DNA of 64,000 bases from an uncultured Flavobacterium sp. (GTDB lineage: Bacteria > Bacteroidota > Bacteroidia > Flavobacteriales > Flavobacteriaceae): contig CALJVL010000004.1 in assembly GCA_937773775.1 (NCBI GenBank), forward strand, positions 20,083-84,082. Reading direction: 5' to 3'. Positions 9,167 to 18,725 of the stretch are shown here, piece after piece. Position 1 is the stretch's first letter, and each line of letters starts with the position of its first letter. The notes under the pieces were generated by a model that saw only the letters and a program-made list of their open reading frames with translations, searched no databases and was not told the origin of the DNA. The position numbers and the translations under genes are program-made.

Positions 9167-10522
9167 ATGGCAGTTTCAGCCGAAGAACTAGGAACTGAGG
9201 ATATAAAAAAACTCCTTTTAAAACAGGCAGCTCCAGCTTCTATTGGGATTTTATTCATGTCCGTAAATATACTAGTAGATACTATATTTGTTGGACAATG
9301 GATCGGTTCACTTGCTATCGCTGCTGTAACTGTGGTCTTACCAATAACATTCTTTATTTCGTCATTAGGAATGGCTATCGGTATAGGTGGCGGATCTGTT
9401 CTTTCTAGGGCTCTTGGTGCAAAAAATTCAGAAAAAGCAAAAGTCACTTTTGCTAACCAAATTATGATGACCTTTATTTTGGCGTCAATTTTTGTTCTAT
9501 TGGGAATTTTTTTTAGTGCTGATATGTTACTGCTTTTTGGTGCAAAGGGCCCCATAATAAAACCCGCAACTGAATTCTTCACCCCAATTATTGTTTCCGT
9601 TCCTTTCCTGGCACTTTGCATGATGGGAAACAATATTATAAGGGCGGAGGGCAAGGCTAAATTTGCTATGGTGGCCATGATTATTCCCGCTTTTGTCAAT
9701 ATTATACTAGACATTATTTTTATAAAAGTGCTAGGAATGGGTATGTTTGGGGCAGCTTTAGCGACGTCCATTTCTTACTTTATGTGCTTCCTCTTTGTTC
9801 TTTGGTTTTTTGTGTACAAAAGCGAATTAAGACTAAAAGCAAAACATTTTAAATTACACCTACCCATAATAAAAGAGATTACAGAACTGAGTTTTGTTAC
9901 TTTTTCAAGACAAGGCGTAGTGAGTATTTTAGCAATCATCCTCAATCATACTTTATATTCCTATGGGGGAGAACATTCCATCGCCGTTTACGGGATAATT
10001 AGTAGAATGTTAATGTTTGCTCTCTTTCCTATTCTCGGAATCACACAAGGGTTTATTCCAATTGCCGGCTATAATCACGGAGCTCAAAACTACAAAAGGG
10101 TCAAGGAAAGCATCCAAATTTCAATTAAATATGCAGCGCTGTTGGCGTCGCTAATTTTTGTTTTTATCCTTTATTATGCAACGCCTATTGTATCCGTTTT
10201 TACTACCGATCAAAGAGTAATTGCAGAGACACCCGATGCCTTGCGTTGGGTATTTGCCGCTTCTCCTATTATTGCCATCCAATTAATTGGAGCTGCCTAT
10301 TTTCAAGCGGCAGGAAATGCTAAGAAAGCTTTGTTGCTGACGCTTAGTAAGCAAGGCTTTTTCTTAATTCCATTAGTACTCCTACTACCTAATTTTTTCG
10401 GTATTTTTGGAATCTGGGTTGCCTTCCCTATTGCAGATGTGCTGTCAACCGTACTAACGGGTTATTTCCTAAGAAAAGAGATGACCACAAAATTGATTAA
10501 AACTGCCGACGAACCATTGTAA
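9167..10522 (+). CDS. MATE-family efflux transporter, first copy
   Basis: A 451-residue, 12-helix Na+ or H+ driven exporter of the NorM/DinF superfamily. The two homologous halves are visible (ISSLGMAIGIGGGSVLSRALGA in the first; GITQGFIPIAGYNHGAQNYKRVKE in the second, the classic MATE signature). It begins directly after the hemH stop codon, so the two are translationally linked. The neighbouring paralogue (10638-11993) is collinear and very similar. The substrate is unknown; the location inside a heme cluster makes porphyrin or another heme-related compound possible but unproven. Confidence 0.9.
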   Translation: MAVSAEELGTEDIKKLLLKQAAPASIGILFMSVNILVDTIFVGQWIGSLAIAAVTVVLPITFFISSLGMAIGIGGGSVLSRALGAKNSEKAKVTFANQIMMTFILASIFVLLGIFFSADMLLLFGAKGPIIKPATEFFTPIIVSVPFLALCMMGNNIIRAEGKAKFAMVAMIIPAFVNIILDIIFIKVLGMGMFGAALATSISYFMCFLFVLWFFVYKSELRLKAKHFKLHLPIIKEITELSFVTFSRQGVVSILAIILNHTLYSYGGEHSIAVYGIISRMLMFALFPILGITQGFIPIAGYNHGAQNYKRVKESIQISIKYAALLASLIFVFILYYATPIVSVFTTDQRVIAETPDALRWVFAASPIIAIQLIGAAYFQAAGNAKKALLLTLSKQGFFLIPLVLLLPNFFGIFGIWVAFPIADVLSTVLTGYFLRKEMTTKLIKTADEPL

Positions 10523-10546
10523 GAATCTCAACCTGCTATGTTTTAT

Positions 10547-10637
10547 CTTTGCAGTTCTTTACTTAAACGCGGTGATACCAAGTGCAAAACCGTCAACAAT
10601 TGGATTACTAAATGAGTAGCTCTCGAAAAAAACATAA
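10547..10637 (+). pseudogene. Relic of the hemH 3' end between the two MATE genes
   Basis: From about 10547 the intergenic DNA aligns base by base with the end of hemH (tttgcagttc, then ggtgat, attggatta, gtagctct, and the final taaatggca junction). In the matching frame it reads KCKTVNNWITK-stop-VALEKN where hemH encodes WCNTVSNWISEWVALEKTNV. A TGG has become TGA, and one base is lost upstream. It marks the original endpoint of the tandem duplication that produced the second MATE gene. Confidence 0.85.
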
Positions 10638-11993
10638 ATGGCAATAACTGACGAAGAACTAGGAACCACAGACATAAAAAAACTACTGATAAAACAGGCA
10701 GCGCCTGCCTCTATCGGGATTTTGTTCATGTCACTAAATATCCTTATTGATACTATATTTGTTGGACAATGGATCGGTTCACTCGCTATCGCAGTAGTAA
10801 CAGTAGTTTTTCCAATAACGTTCTTAATTTCATCATTGGGAATGGCTATAGGTGTGGGGGGTGGTTCAGTTCTTTCGCGCGCTTTAGGTGCAAAAAACCG
10901 CAAAAAAGCAAAACTTACTTTTGCCAATCAAATTATGATGACCTTCCTTTTAGCATCCATTTTTGTGATTTTAGGCTTTTTTTTTAGTAGAGAGTTGTTG
11001 CTTTTTTATGGAGCTAAAGGAGATATTATGGAACCTGCAACTATATTCCTATCACCCATTATAGTTTCAGTACCATTCCTTGCCCTTAGCATGATGGGAA
11101 ATAACATTATTAGGGCAGAGGGACAAGCCACATATGCAATGGTGTCGATGATTATTCCAGCTCTTGTGAATATTGCATTGGATGTTGTATTTATAAAATT
11201 GATGAATTTAGGGCTATATGGAGCAGCTCTTGCAACGGGTATTTCCTACTTTACGTGTTTTCTTTTTATTCTTTGGTACTTTATATATAAAACCGAGTTA
11301 AAGATGCAAGCGAAGGATTTTAAATTCCATTTACCAATTATCAAAGAAATCACCTCACTTAGCTTTGTCTCTTTTTCTAGACAAGGTGTAGTAAGCATTT
11401 TAGCCATCATTCTCAATCATACTTTATACTCATATGGCGGCGAAAATTCTATTATTGTTTACGGCATCATCAGTAAGACACTAATCTTTGCACTCTTCCC
11501 CGTTCTTGGAATTACGCAAGGATTCATTCCAATTGCCGGTTATAATTATGGAGCTGAAAATTACGGCAGAGTAAAAGAAAGCATCCAAATTTCAATCAAA
11601 TATGCAGCGCTTTTAGCATCATTAGTTTTTATCGTTATACTCTATTTCGCTGCCCCTATCATTGCCGTTTTCACTACTAATGAAAAGATAATTGTAGAAG
11701 CACCAAGCGCGTTGCGTTGGGTATTTGCCGCTTCTCCTGTAATAGCGGTCCAGTTAATTGGAGCTGCTTATTTTCAAGCAGCGGGAAAGGCTAAAAAGGC
11801 CTTACTGCTAACGCTAAGTAAACAAGGCTTTTTCTTAATTCCTTTAGTACTCATACTACCGAATTTTTTCGGTATTTTTGGAGTGTGGGTTGCCTTCCCT
11901 ATTGCTGATGTGGCATCAACAATTCTCACAGGCTATTTCCTGAGAAAAGAAATGAATACAAAATTGATTAATACTACCGATGGATTATTATAA
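10638..11993 (+). CDS. MATE-family efflux transporter, second copy
   Basis: A 451-residue paralogue of the preceding gene, identical in length and about four-fifths identical by eye, with the same MATE signatures (GITQGFIPIAGYNYGAENYGRVKE). It keeps a full reading frame and its differences are mostly conservative, so it is probably functional. Its last 14 bases overlap the start of hemJ, which couples transporter and heme-enzyme translation. It arose by tandem duplication of a hemH-end plus MATE unit. Confidence 0.9.
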   Translation: MAITDEELGTTDIKKLLIKQAAPASIGILFMSLNILIDTIFVGQWIGSLAIAVVTVVFPITFLISSLGMAIGVGGGSVLSRALGAKNRKKAKLTFANQIMMTFLLASIFVILGFFFSRELLLFYGAKGDIMEPATIFLSPIIVSVPFLALSMMGNNIIRAEGQATYAMVSMIIPALVNIALDVVFIKLMNLGLYGAALATGISYFTCFLFILWYFIYKTELKMQAKDFKFHLPIIKEITSLSFVSFSRQGVVSILAIILNHTLYSYGGENSIIVYGIISKTLIFALFPVLGITQGFIPIAGYNYGAENYGRVKESIQISIKYAALLASLVFIVILYFAAPIIAVFTTNEKIIVEAPSALRWVFAASPVIAVQLIGAAYFQAAGKAKKALLLTLSKQGFFLIPLVLILPNFFGIFGVWVAFPIADVASTILTGYFLRKEMNTKLINTTDGLL

Positions 11994-12534
11994 CTACCTC
12001 AAATCCCTACACCTCATCTTTGTAATTACATGGTTTGCAGGTTTATTTTATATTGTACGCTTGTTTGTGTACCAAATTGAAGCTGCCCAAAAGCCATCAC
12101 CAGAAAAGGAAATTTTACAAGCGCAGTATAAAATCATGACCTACCGCCTTTGGTATATTATCACTTGGCCTTCTGCTATATTGGCAAGTATATTTGCGTA
12201 TTGGATGCTGTTTTTTACTGACCTAGGTAAAGCTTGGCTACAAATGCCATGGATGCATGTAAAACTTGGCTTTGTATTTGCATTGTATTTATACCACGGG
12301 AAATGTCAACAAATTTTCAATCAATTACAAAACGACCAAATTAAATACACTACCAACTTTATGCGCTTATGGAATGAAGGAGCTACCATCATTCTTTTCG
12401 CGGTAGTCTTTTTAGTTATTCTTAAAAATGCCGTCAATTGGATTTACGGAGTTATTGGAATTTTTATTTTCGCACTTACAATTATGTTGGGTTTTAAGTT
12501 TTACAAAAAGATTCGAGAAAGAAATCAATCTTAA
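11980..12534 (+). CDS. hemJ: Protoporphyrinogen oxidase HemJ-type membrane protein
   Basis: The HemJ (UPF0093) family oxidises protoporphyrinogen IX to protoporphyrin IX in the inner membrane. The 184-residue protein has the family N terminus, KSLHLIFVITWFAGLFYIVRL, with the conserved His in helix 1. The WMHVKLGFVFALYLYH segment holds the conserved Lys. Four to five hydrophobic helices are present. It overlaps the second MATE gene by 14 bp. With HemF and HemH it completes the aerobic late heme pathway in this window. The assignment rests on motif, topology and context. Confidence 0.85.
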   Translation: MDYYNYLKSLHLIFVITWFAGLFYIVRLFVYQIEAAQKPSPEKEILQAQYKIMTYRLWYIITWPSAILASIFAYWMLFFTDLGKAWLQMPWMHVKLGFVFALYLYHGKCQQIFNQLQNDQIKYTTNFMRLWNEGATIILFAVVFLVILKNAVNWIYGVIGIFIFALTIMLGFKFYKKIRERNQS

Positions 12535-12536
12535 TT

Positions 12537-14009
12537 ATGTTAAAAGGCTTCAAAATATCGATGTTATCTTTGCGAATTAGAATATTCCTTTCGATGATCG
12601 TATTGATTATTGTAGCCTCCGTCCTACTGGCTTCTATTTCCATTATCCAGTTTAAAAACGAAGCTAAAGAATACCATCAAGAGCGATTAGAACGCAAAGA
12701 AAATGCAGTTCGAGAACATATTAACTATGTGCTCTCCACAACGACCTACCCACTGACAACCGAAAATCTAGATTTAATTTTCAAGGATAAAATTCACGAG
12801 CTCGCGCACATACATAACATTGAAATTAATATTTACGGATTAAACGGAAAACTTTTAAAGTCCTCTAAAGAATCATTTTCCGTTGATAAAGTTTTGCCTC
12901 CAATCCCCAAATATATTTTAAAACTGGTTCGTTCCTCAATTGAGAAAAGGTATGTAGACATCAGGACGGTAAACGGTGTTAAGAACCGATCTTCTTTTAC
13001 AGAAATAAAAGACGACAAATTCAAGCCCTTAGGTGTTTTGAACTTACCATATCTGGAGGATGACGGTTTCTACGACAAGGAATTGAAAAGTTTTCTAATT
13101 CGCTTAGGGCAGGTCTATTCCTTTATGCTGATTGTTGCTTTTGGACTAGCCTATTTTCTTGCCACATATATAACAAAGTCATTGAAGACGATTTCAGATC
13201 GCTTAAACGAAACCAGTTTAAAGCAAAAAAATAAAAAAATCGTCTTAGAGGCTAGTAGCAAAGAAATCAACCTTCTAATCACCGCATACAACCGAATGGT
13301 GGATGAACTTGAAGTCAGTGCAGTAAAACTGGCGCAAAGCGAGAGAGAAGAGGCTTGGAGAGAAATGGCAAAGCAAGTAGCTCACGAAATTAAAAACCCA
13401 TTGACACCAATGCGCTTAACTGTACAGAGTTTTCAAAGAAAATTCGACCCCAATGATCCGGAAATAAAGCAAAAAATGGACGATTACTCGGAAACATTGA
13501 TTCAACAAATAGACACCATGAATTCTGTTGCATCCGCTTTTTCAAATTTCGCCTCGATGCCCGCTCAACAAAATGAGACCTTAAACGTTGTGGAGGTGGT
13601 GGAACTCGCTTTGGATATTTTCAACGAGGAGTTTATTATTTTTGAAAGTAACTCTTCAGAGATAATATCGAAAATAGACCGGACGCAACTGATTAGAATT
13701 ATCACTAATTTAGTCAAAAACGCCATTCAATCCATACCAGAACCTCAAGAGGACAAAAAGGTTTTCATAAACGTAAAAAAAGACGTGAATAATGTCTTGA
13801 TTAGCGTTACTGACAATGGAACGGGAATCAGCCCAGAAGACACTAACCGTATCTTCGAATTTAAATTTACAACAAAAAACAGCGGAATGGGTCTGGGTTT
13901 GGGTATTATTAAAAACATCATCGAAAATTATAAAGGAACAATTACCTTTGAAACAGAATATGGAAAAGGAACTCAATTTACAGTTTCGCTTCCTATAATT
14001 AACTCCTAA
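12537..14009 (+). CDS. NtrY-like sensor histidine kinase
   Basis: A membrane-bound two-component kinase of 490 residues. A first membrane helix lies at about residues 14-34 and a second at about 190-212, enclosing an extracytoplasmic sensor loop. HAMP follows, then the phosphoacceptor motif KQVAHEIKNPLTPMRL, an N box (LVKNAIQSI), the G1 motif DNGTGIS and the G2 motif GMGLGLGIIKNI. HEIKNPLTPM is typical of NtrY-like kinases. No response regulator lies next to it, so it is an orphan here. It begins 2 bp after hemJ. Confidence 0.88.
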   Translation: MLKGFKISMLSLRIRIFLSMIVLIIVASVLLASISIIQFKNEAKEYHQERLERKENAVREHINYVLSTTTYPLTTENLDLIFKDKIHELAHIHNIEINIYGLNGKLLKSSKESFSVDKVLPPIPKYILKLVRSSIEKRYVDIRTVNGVKNRSSFTEIKDDKFKPLGVLNLPYLEDDGFYDKELKSFLIRLGQVYSFMLIVAFGLAYFLATYITKSLKTISDRLNETSLKQKNKKIVLEASSKEINLLITAYNRMVDELEVSAVKLAQSEREEAWREMAKQVAHEIKNPLTPMRLTVQSFQRKFDPNDPEIKQKMDDYSETLIQQIDTMNSVASAFSNFASMPAQQNETLNVVEVVELALDIFNEEFIIFESNSSEIISKIDRTQLIRIITNLVKNAIQSIPEPQEDKKVFINVKKDVNNVLISVTDNGTGISPEDTNRIFEFKFTTKNSGMGLGLGIIKNIIENYKGTITFETEYGKGTQFTVSLPIINS

Positions 14010-14018
14010 ATTATTACA

Positions 14019-14801
14019 ATGAGCTACAAAAACCTTTTAGTCGCAAAAGAAGACAGCATTGCAACCATAACTATAAACCGCCCTACGAAACTTAATGCGC
14101 TAAATAAAGAGATCATCCAAGAGTTACATCGCGCTTTTCATGAGTTAGAAAAAGATCATGAAACCCGTGTTGTTATTTTAACTGGTAGCGGCGAAAAAGC
14201 TTTTGTAGCTGGAGCTGATATTGCTGAGTTTTCCGAATTTTCGGTTGAAGAAGCTGTTCAGTTAGCTGCGCAGGGGCAAAACATCCTGTTTAACTTTGTT
14301 GAAAACCTAAAAACACCTGTAATTGCAGCTGTCAACGGTTTTGCCCTCGGAGGAGGACTAGAATTGGCAATGGCCTGTCATTTTAGAATAGCTTCTGACA
14401 ATGCCAAAATGGGCTTGCCAGAAGTATCTTTAGGTGTCATTCCGGGTTATGGTGGAACGCAACGTCTACCTCAACTAATTGGAAAAGGACGTGCTATGGA
14501 AATGATATTGACAGCCAATATGGTGACAGCCGAGGATGCCTATAGAATGGGATTAGTGAACAATGTTATTCCACAAGCGGAACTCATAGATTACTGTAAC
14601 GGAATTGCAAAAAAAATTATTAAAAATTCCCCTACAGCTATAGGTGCTGCCATAAAGTCAATCAACGCAAACTATACAGATGGCATAAACGGTTTTGAGA
14701 CTGAAATAAAATCCTTTAGTAAATGTTTTGGAACAGAAGACTTTAAGGAGGGAACAACTGCCTTTTTAAAGAAAAGGAAAGCCGTCTTTACAAGGAAATA
14801 A
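14019..14801 (+). CDS. Enoyl-CoA hydratase/isomerase family protein
   Basis: A 260-residue crotonase-fold enzyme, probably hydrating enoyl-CoA in fatty-acid or amino-acid breakdown. The CoA and oxyanion-hole segments (AFVAGADIAEF and NGFALGGGLELAMACHFRIA) and the catalytic glutamates (in GLPEVSLGVIPGYGGTQRL) are all present. It follows the histidine kinase by 9 bp. The precise substrate cannot be fixed from sequence. Confidence 0.92.
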   Translation: MSYKNLLVAKEDSIATITINRPTKLNALNKEIIQELHRAFHELEKDHETRVVILTGSGEKAFVAGADIAEFSEFSVEEAVQLAAQGQNILFNFVENLKTPVIAAVNGFALGGGLELAMACHFRIASDNAKMGLPEVSLGVIPGYGGTQRLPQLIGKGRAMEMILTANMVTAEDAYRMGLVNNVIPQAELIDYCNGIAKKIIKNSPTAIGAAIKSINANYTDGINGFETEIKSFSKCFGTEDFKEGTTAFLKKRKAVFTRK

Positions 14802-14998
14802 AACTTTTTATATTCCACTTAAAATACTTCTAACTGCAGGTTCTACGATTACAAAAACATAGAATCTGCAATTGTTCATTTAAACAAACCCAAACGATTC
14901 ATTCATCAAGCAAATTTTTTCTTTATTAGTCGGCTATTTTGCTTTACAAAACCTAATTTTGCAAAATTATACCTCAAAATATTCAACAACTAAAAATT

Positions 14999-15409
14999 AT
15001 GATTATGTCTTTTCAACCTGTATTCGTTCAATTTTGGGATAAAGTAAAAGAAAGTATCAAAAATGGTACTTATGCTAAATTGACTTTGGCCAAAACTATT
15101 GGTGATACTGAATTGAAAAACATCTATGTACGTCCTGTATTACTGGAGAATGATGTTTTCAGTCTTTCCCTTAGTGCTAAGTATAAAACAGAGGAAATTG
15201 AGAGTTTCCATACGATCGATGAAGCCTTTTTAGTTTTGACACCTTATTTGAATAATCCATTTTTGACAGCCTTGTTGTTTACGACAGAAAATGACATTAC
15301 TTTTAAACTGAATAAAAAAAGAGTAGCAAGCATTATAGAGCAGGCTCCCACTTTTAAAAGCGCATCAGATGTTATCCTAGAAATGAAGGCAAAAGGCATT
15401 TCGATTTAG
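14999..15409 (+). CDS. Hypothetical protein, small soluble
   Basis: A 136-residue protein of no family I can name, with no signal peptide and no membrane helix. A good -7 element, TAATTTTG, lies at 14954-14961, upstream of the ATG at 14999. A second ATG at 15005 (MSFQPVF) is an equally plausible start. The 197 bp before it holds nothing else recognisable, and the gene appears monocistronic. Confidence 0.65.
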   Translation: MIMSFQPVFVQFWDKVKESIKNGTYAKLTLAKTIGDTELKNIYVRPVLLENDVFSLSLSAKYKTEEIESFHTIDEAFLVLTPYLNNPFLTALLFTTENDITFKLNKKRVASIIEQAPTFKSASDVILEMKAKGISI

Positions 15410-15604
15410 GATTTTTGATTAACGATTTTTGATTTAAAACCAGCAATCCAAAAAATACCTGAAATTTAAAATAGTGGTTAGAGACCAGAATTTAGTAATC
15501 AGTTCATGGCTTGGGTGTAAAAAGACTATAATCGATCTTTTTTAATTAAAGCAGCAGTATTTGGCCGTCAACAAACTGAATACTAAAAACTGAACACTGT
15601 TTAC

Positions 15605-16258
15605 TTACTTTTCCCCCTCCCATTCTGCATAAAACTGGCTTAAAAAACCTTCCATATAGCGGTGTCTTTCTTTCGCAATTTGTTTGCCAGATTGGGTATT
15701 CATCTTATCTTGTAGCAGTAATAACTTTTCGTAAAAATGATTCAGCGTGGGTGCCTCACTATTTTTGTACTCTTCCTTCGTCATCTTGGTATTGGGAGCA
15801 ATTTTAGGGTCATAGAGCGTTCTATTCTTGAATCCCCCATAATTGAACGTTCTCGCAATTCCGATGGCTCCCAAGGCGTCTAAACGATCCGCGTCCTGAA
15901 CTATATTCAACTCTATTGAAGTAAAAGCTTTTTCGAAATTACCTCCCTTATAGGAAATGTTCTCAATGATCTTAACCACATGATCGATTATTGCCACATC
16001 TACATTTTCTGACTCCAAAAATGTTCTAGCAACTTTAGGCCCTACGGATTCATCTCCGTCATTAAACTTACTGTCGGCTATATCGTGAAGTAAAGCACCT
16101 ACTTTTACAACCGTTACGTCGCAAACTTCATTCTGTGCAATTAACATTGCATTTTTATACACTCTTTCTATATGGAACCAGTCATGACCTCCTTCAGCAT
16201 TCTCCAATTTATCTTTTACAAAAGCTATTGTATTACCAACTATGTCAGTCTTATTCAT
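15605..16258 (-). CDS. HD-domain phosphohydrolase
   Basis: A 217-residue metal-dependent phosphohydrolase of the YedJ/YpgQ type. The HD signature residues are visible in order: GGHDWFHIERVYKNA, LLHDIADSKF (the HD pair), then a downstream His and Asp in VQDADRLDALGAIGIART. This subfamily probably hydrolyses nucleotide-type phosphoesters, but the substrate is unknown. The intergenic stretch at 15410-15604 shows no gene. Confidence 0.88.
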   Translation of the reverse strand: MNKTDIVGNTIAFVKDKLENAEGGHDWFHIERVYKNAMLIAQNEVCDVTVVKVGALLHDIADSKFNDGDESVGPKVARTFLESENVDVAIIDHVVKIIENISYKGGNFEKAFTSIELNIVQDADRLDALGAIGIARTFNYGGFKNRTLYDPKIAPNTKMTKEEYKNSEAPTLNHFYEKLLLLQDKMNTQSGKQIAKERHRYMEGFLSQFYAEWEGEK

Positions 16259-16354
16259 TTTTTATTGCTCTAAAAAAATGTTGGTTTCTTAAGATTTAAA
16301 AACCTCAAAAACCAACACTTATTATTATTTATTTACTATCCCAAGCCTTTATAA

Positions 16355-17341
16355 CTATATTCTAGCTGGTTCCACCCATTTGAATATATGAGACTCTTGC
16401 GGAATGGTCATTCTTTCTGAAATTCTGGCCATTCTTGCAGGTAATTTCATTAGGTAATCTCTTGCTTTTTCAGCTTCGTCCGTCAGGCCGGTAATCTTAT
16501 CAATTTCCCACTTATCCATTAATTTCTGCATGATATCAATGTAGTCAGCAGCAGTGTATACACCAATTCGTTGTGCAGAATCGGAAAACTGCTCGAAAGC
16601 GCTACTTATCTTTTGTCCTGACTCTCTCAAAAAATGAGCTGGCATAACAATTTTTTGCTTCATCATATACTGAAAAGCAATCATCATTTCACTTGGATCA
16701 ACCTGAAAAATTCTGGTCACGAACTCGCTGTAGGCATGATGATGGCGCATTTCGTCACCAGCAATCATCTTACACATTTTGGCTAATTTGTTATCCCCGA
16801 ATTTCTTAGCCATTTGCGCTACCCTATTGTGAGAAACATAGGTTGCTAACTCTTGAAAACTAGTATAAACGAAGTTCTTATAGGGGTCCCTTCCAGTACC
16901 AATATCAAATCCGTCACTAATAAGATGCTGCGTAGTCATTTCAATTTCACGCATGTTCACACGACCAGATAAATACAAGTATTTATTCAATAAATCACCG
17001 TGACGGTTTTCCTCTCCAGTCCACTGCCTGATCCATTTAGACCATCCGTTTCTTCCTACGTTATCTACCCCGTCCACATCCATTAACCAGGATTCATAGG
17101 TAGGAAGCGCTTCTTCGGTAATAGTGTCACCCACTAGGGTTACCCAGAAATCATAAGGTAAATCCTTTGCGATTTCGCGTAATTCTTTAACCTCTTCAAA
17201 AAAAGTATCGCTCTCTGAATTAGGTAAAAAATCAGCTGGTTGCCAAATTTTTTCTACTGGTATTAAAAACTGATCAACGTAGTTGTCAACGTCTTTTTCT
17301 AAAAACTGCATAACCTCTAATCTAATATTTTTTGTTGACAT
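16355..17341 (-). CDS. Acyl-[acyl-carrier-protein] desaturase
   Basis: A soluble diiron desaturase (fatty acid desaturase type 2) of 328 residues that introduces a cis double bond into acyl-ACP. The two diiron ligand motifs are clear: EENRHGDLLNKYLYL and GDEMRHHHAYSEF. It is the partner of the downstream acyltransferase in membrane lipid unsaturation; the two are separated by 10 bp on the same strand, with plsC first. Confidence 0.93.
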   Translation of the reverse strand: MSTKNIRLEVMQFLEKDVDNYVDQFLIPVEKIWQPADFLPNSESDTFFEEVKELREIAKDLPYDFWVTLVGDTITEEALPTYESWLMDVDGVDNVGRNGWSKWIRQWTGEENRHGDLLNKYLYLSGRVNMREIEMTTQHLISDGFDIGTGRDPYKNFVYTSFQELATYVSHNRVAQMAKKFGDNKLAKMCKMIAGDEMRHHHAYSEFVTRIFQVDPSEMMIAFQYMMKQKIVMPAHFLRESGQKISSAFEQFSDSAQRIGVYTAADYIDIMQKLMDKWEIDKITGLTDEAEKARDYLMKLPARMARISERMTIPQESHIFKWVEPARI

Positions 17342-17351
17342 TTTATATAAA

Positions 17352-18086
17352 TTAAAATTTTATTCCTTTTACTACTTCACCTTCTGTCTTCTCCATTAAC
17401 TCAGCAAAATCAAGCTCGCTAACTGCTAATGGCTTATGAACTACAAAGGTAAGACGATTTCCGAGACCAAGCGGGAAAAAACCATATTTAACCACTTTCC
17501 AAGAATTATTTATGCTTATTGGAACTACGTAAGCCGATGGAGCGTACTTACACAGTATTTTTAATCCGCTTTGTGCAAAAACCCTTGGCTTACCCGTTTT
17601 ACTGCGCGTACCTTCTGGAAAAATAACTGCTGCACGTTTGTTTTTTTCAATGTATTCCGCCAACTTTTTAATTTCTGGAATGGCTTGTTTAGAGTCTTTT
17701 CGGTCAATCAATGCCGAACCACCATGACGTAAATTAAAGGAGACACTTGGAATTCCTTTTCCTAGTTCCTTTTTACTCACAAATTTACAATGAAACTTAC
17801 GCAAAAACCAAATCATTGCAATAATATCGTACATGCTTTGATGATTGGACACAAATATTATGGGAGCATCTTTTGGTATGTTGTCTATATTCTCAAATTT
17901 GTAGCTGGTTCCTAAAAGATTCGAGCATTTTACTAAAAAAAAATTGAGGTAATCAACACTTACTTTGTGGGCATTATATCCAAAAAGATTAAAGCAAACC
18001 CATTGAATTGGATGAAAAATGACCAACGTAAGGCCGAAACACAAATAATACAATACAGATATGGGGTACGAAACCAGTTTTTCCAT
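17352..18086 (-). CDS. plsC: 1-acyl-sn-glycerol-3-phosphate acyltransferase
   Basis: Acylates lysophosphatidate at sn-2. The acyltransferase block I is FVSNHQSMYDII (HX4D form), and the substrate block III is VIFPEGTRSKTGKPR. The N terminus holds a membrane-associated hydrophobic stretch. At 244 residues it is a normal length. A second, divergent family member is at 29736-30503, so the genome has at least two. It is co-oriented with the desaturase downstream. Confidence 0.92.
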   Translation of the reverse strand: MEKLVSYPISVLYYLCFGLTLVIFHPIQWVCFNLFGYNAHKVSVDYLNFFLVKCSNLLGTSYKFENIDNIPKDAPIIFVSNHQSMYDIIAMIWFLRKFHCKFVSKKELGKGIPSVSFNLRHGGSALIDRKDSKQAIPEIKKLAEYIEKNKRAAVIFPEGTRSKTGKPRVFAQSGLKILCKYAPSAYVVPISINNSWKVVKYGFFPLGLGNRLTFVVHKPLAVSELDFAELMEKTEGEVVKGIKF

Positions 18087-18211
18087 GCTTAAAATATTAA
18101 CTACAAAAGTAAGAAATATATTTTTTCCTGCTATTTAAATCCCAAACAATAATAGGTTTGCTGTTTAATTGTACATTTGCTAGCTAAAATATTTACGCTT
18201 TACCATTACAA

Positions 18212-18625
18212 ATGAACTTCACTTATCCAAAAAACGAAAAACTGAAAAGCAAAATTACAATCGGATTATTATTTACTGATGGGGAATCAGTGTCTAAATA
18301 CCCGTTGCGATTGGTTTACCATTCCGGTGCGTTAAGTGACAGTCAAAAACTAAAAATGGGAGTTTCCGTTTCTAAGAAAAACTTTAAAAAAGCAGTAGAT
18401 CGCAATTACTTTAAACGAATCCTCCGCGAAACCTATCGACTGAACAAACATATACTCGTTGATAACTTAGACAAACCACATGCCTTTATGTTATTTTATC
18501 AAACCAAAGACCGCTTGACTTATGACGAAATCAATACCAAGACAATCCAATTGTTCGAAAAATTCGTTTCACAAAACATAAAAAAAGACCAAACGGACAT
18601 TCCCAACATCTCGGCAATTGAGTAG
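18212..18625 (+). CDS. rnpA: Ribonuclease P protein component
   Basis: The protein subunit that supports the RNase P ribozyme in tRNA 5' maturation. At 137 residues it is small and basic, with the signature GVSVSKKNFKKAVDRNYFKR (the RNR-type RNA-binding helix). It is not beside rpmH or dnaA, unlike many bacteria, but is followed by a C-terminal protease gene 100 bp downstream. Confidence 0.95.
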   Translation: MNFTYPKNEKLKSKITIGLLFTDGESVSKYPLRLVYHSGALSDSQKLKMGVSVSKKNFKKAVDRNYFKRILRETYRLNKHILVDNLDKPHAFMLFYQTKDRLTYDEINTKTIQLFEKFVSQNIKKDQTDIPNISAIE

Positions 18626-18725
18626 TTTCTCTCTAAATAACCTAAATTCAGATTAATTCTATACGGCTCTCTTTATTGCTGATTTATTCTTAATTTAGTG
18701 GGCTTTAATCTAAGAATAAAATATT

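Noticed and set aside
9037..9771. A 244-codon open frame on the strand opposite hemH and the first MATE gene
   Set aside because: It is a shadow of the MATE coding sequence; its translation is proline/isoleucine-rich low-complexity sequence and a similar shadow exists opposite the second MATE gene.
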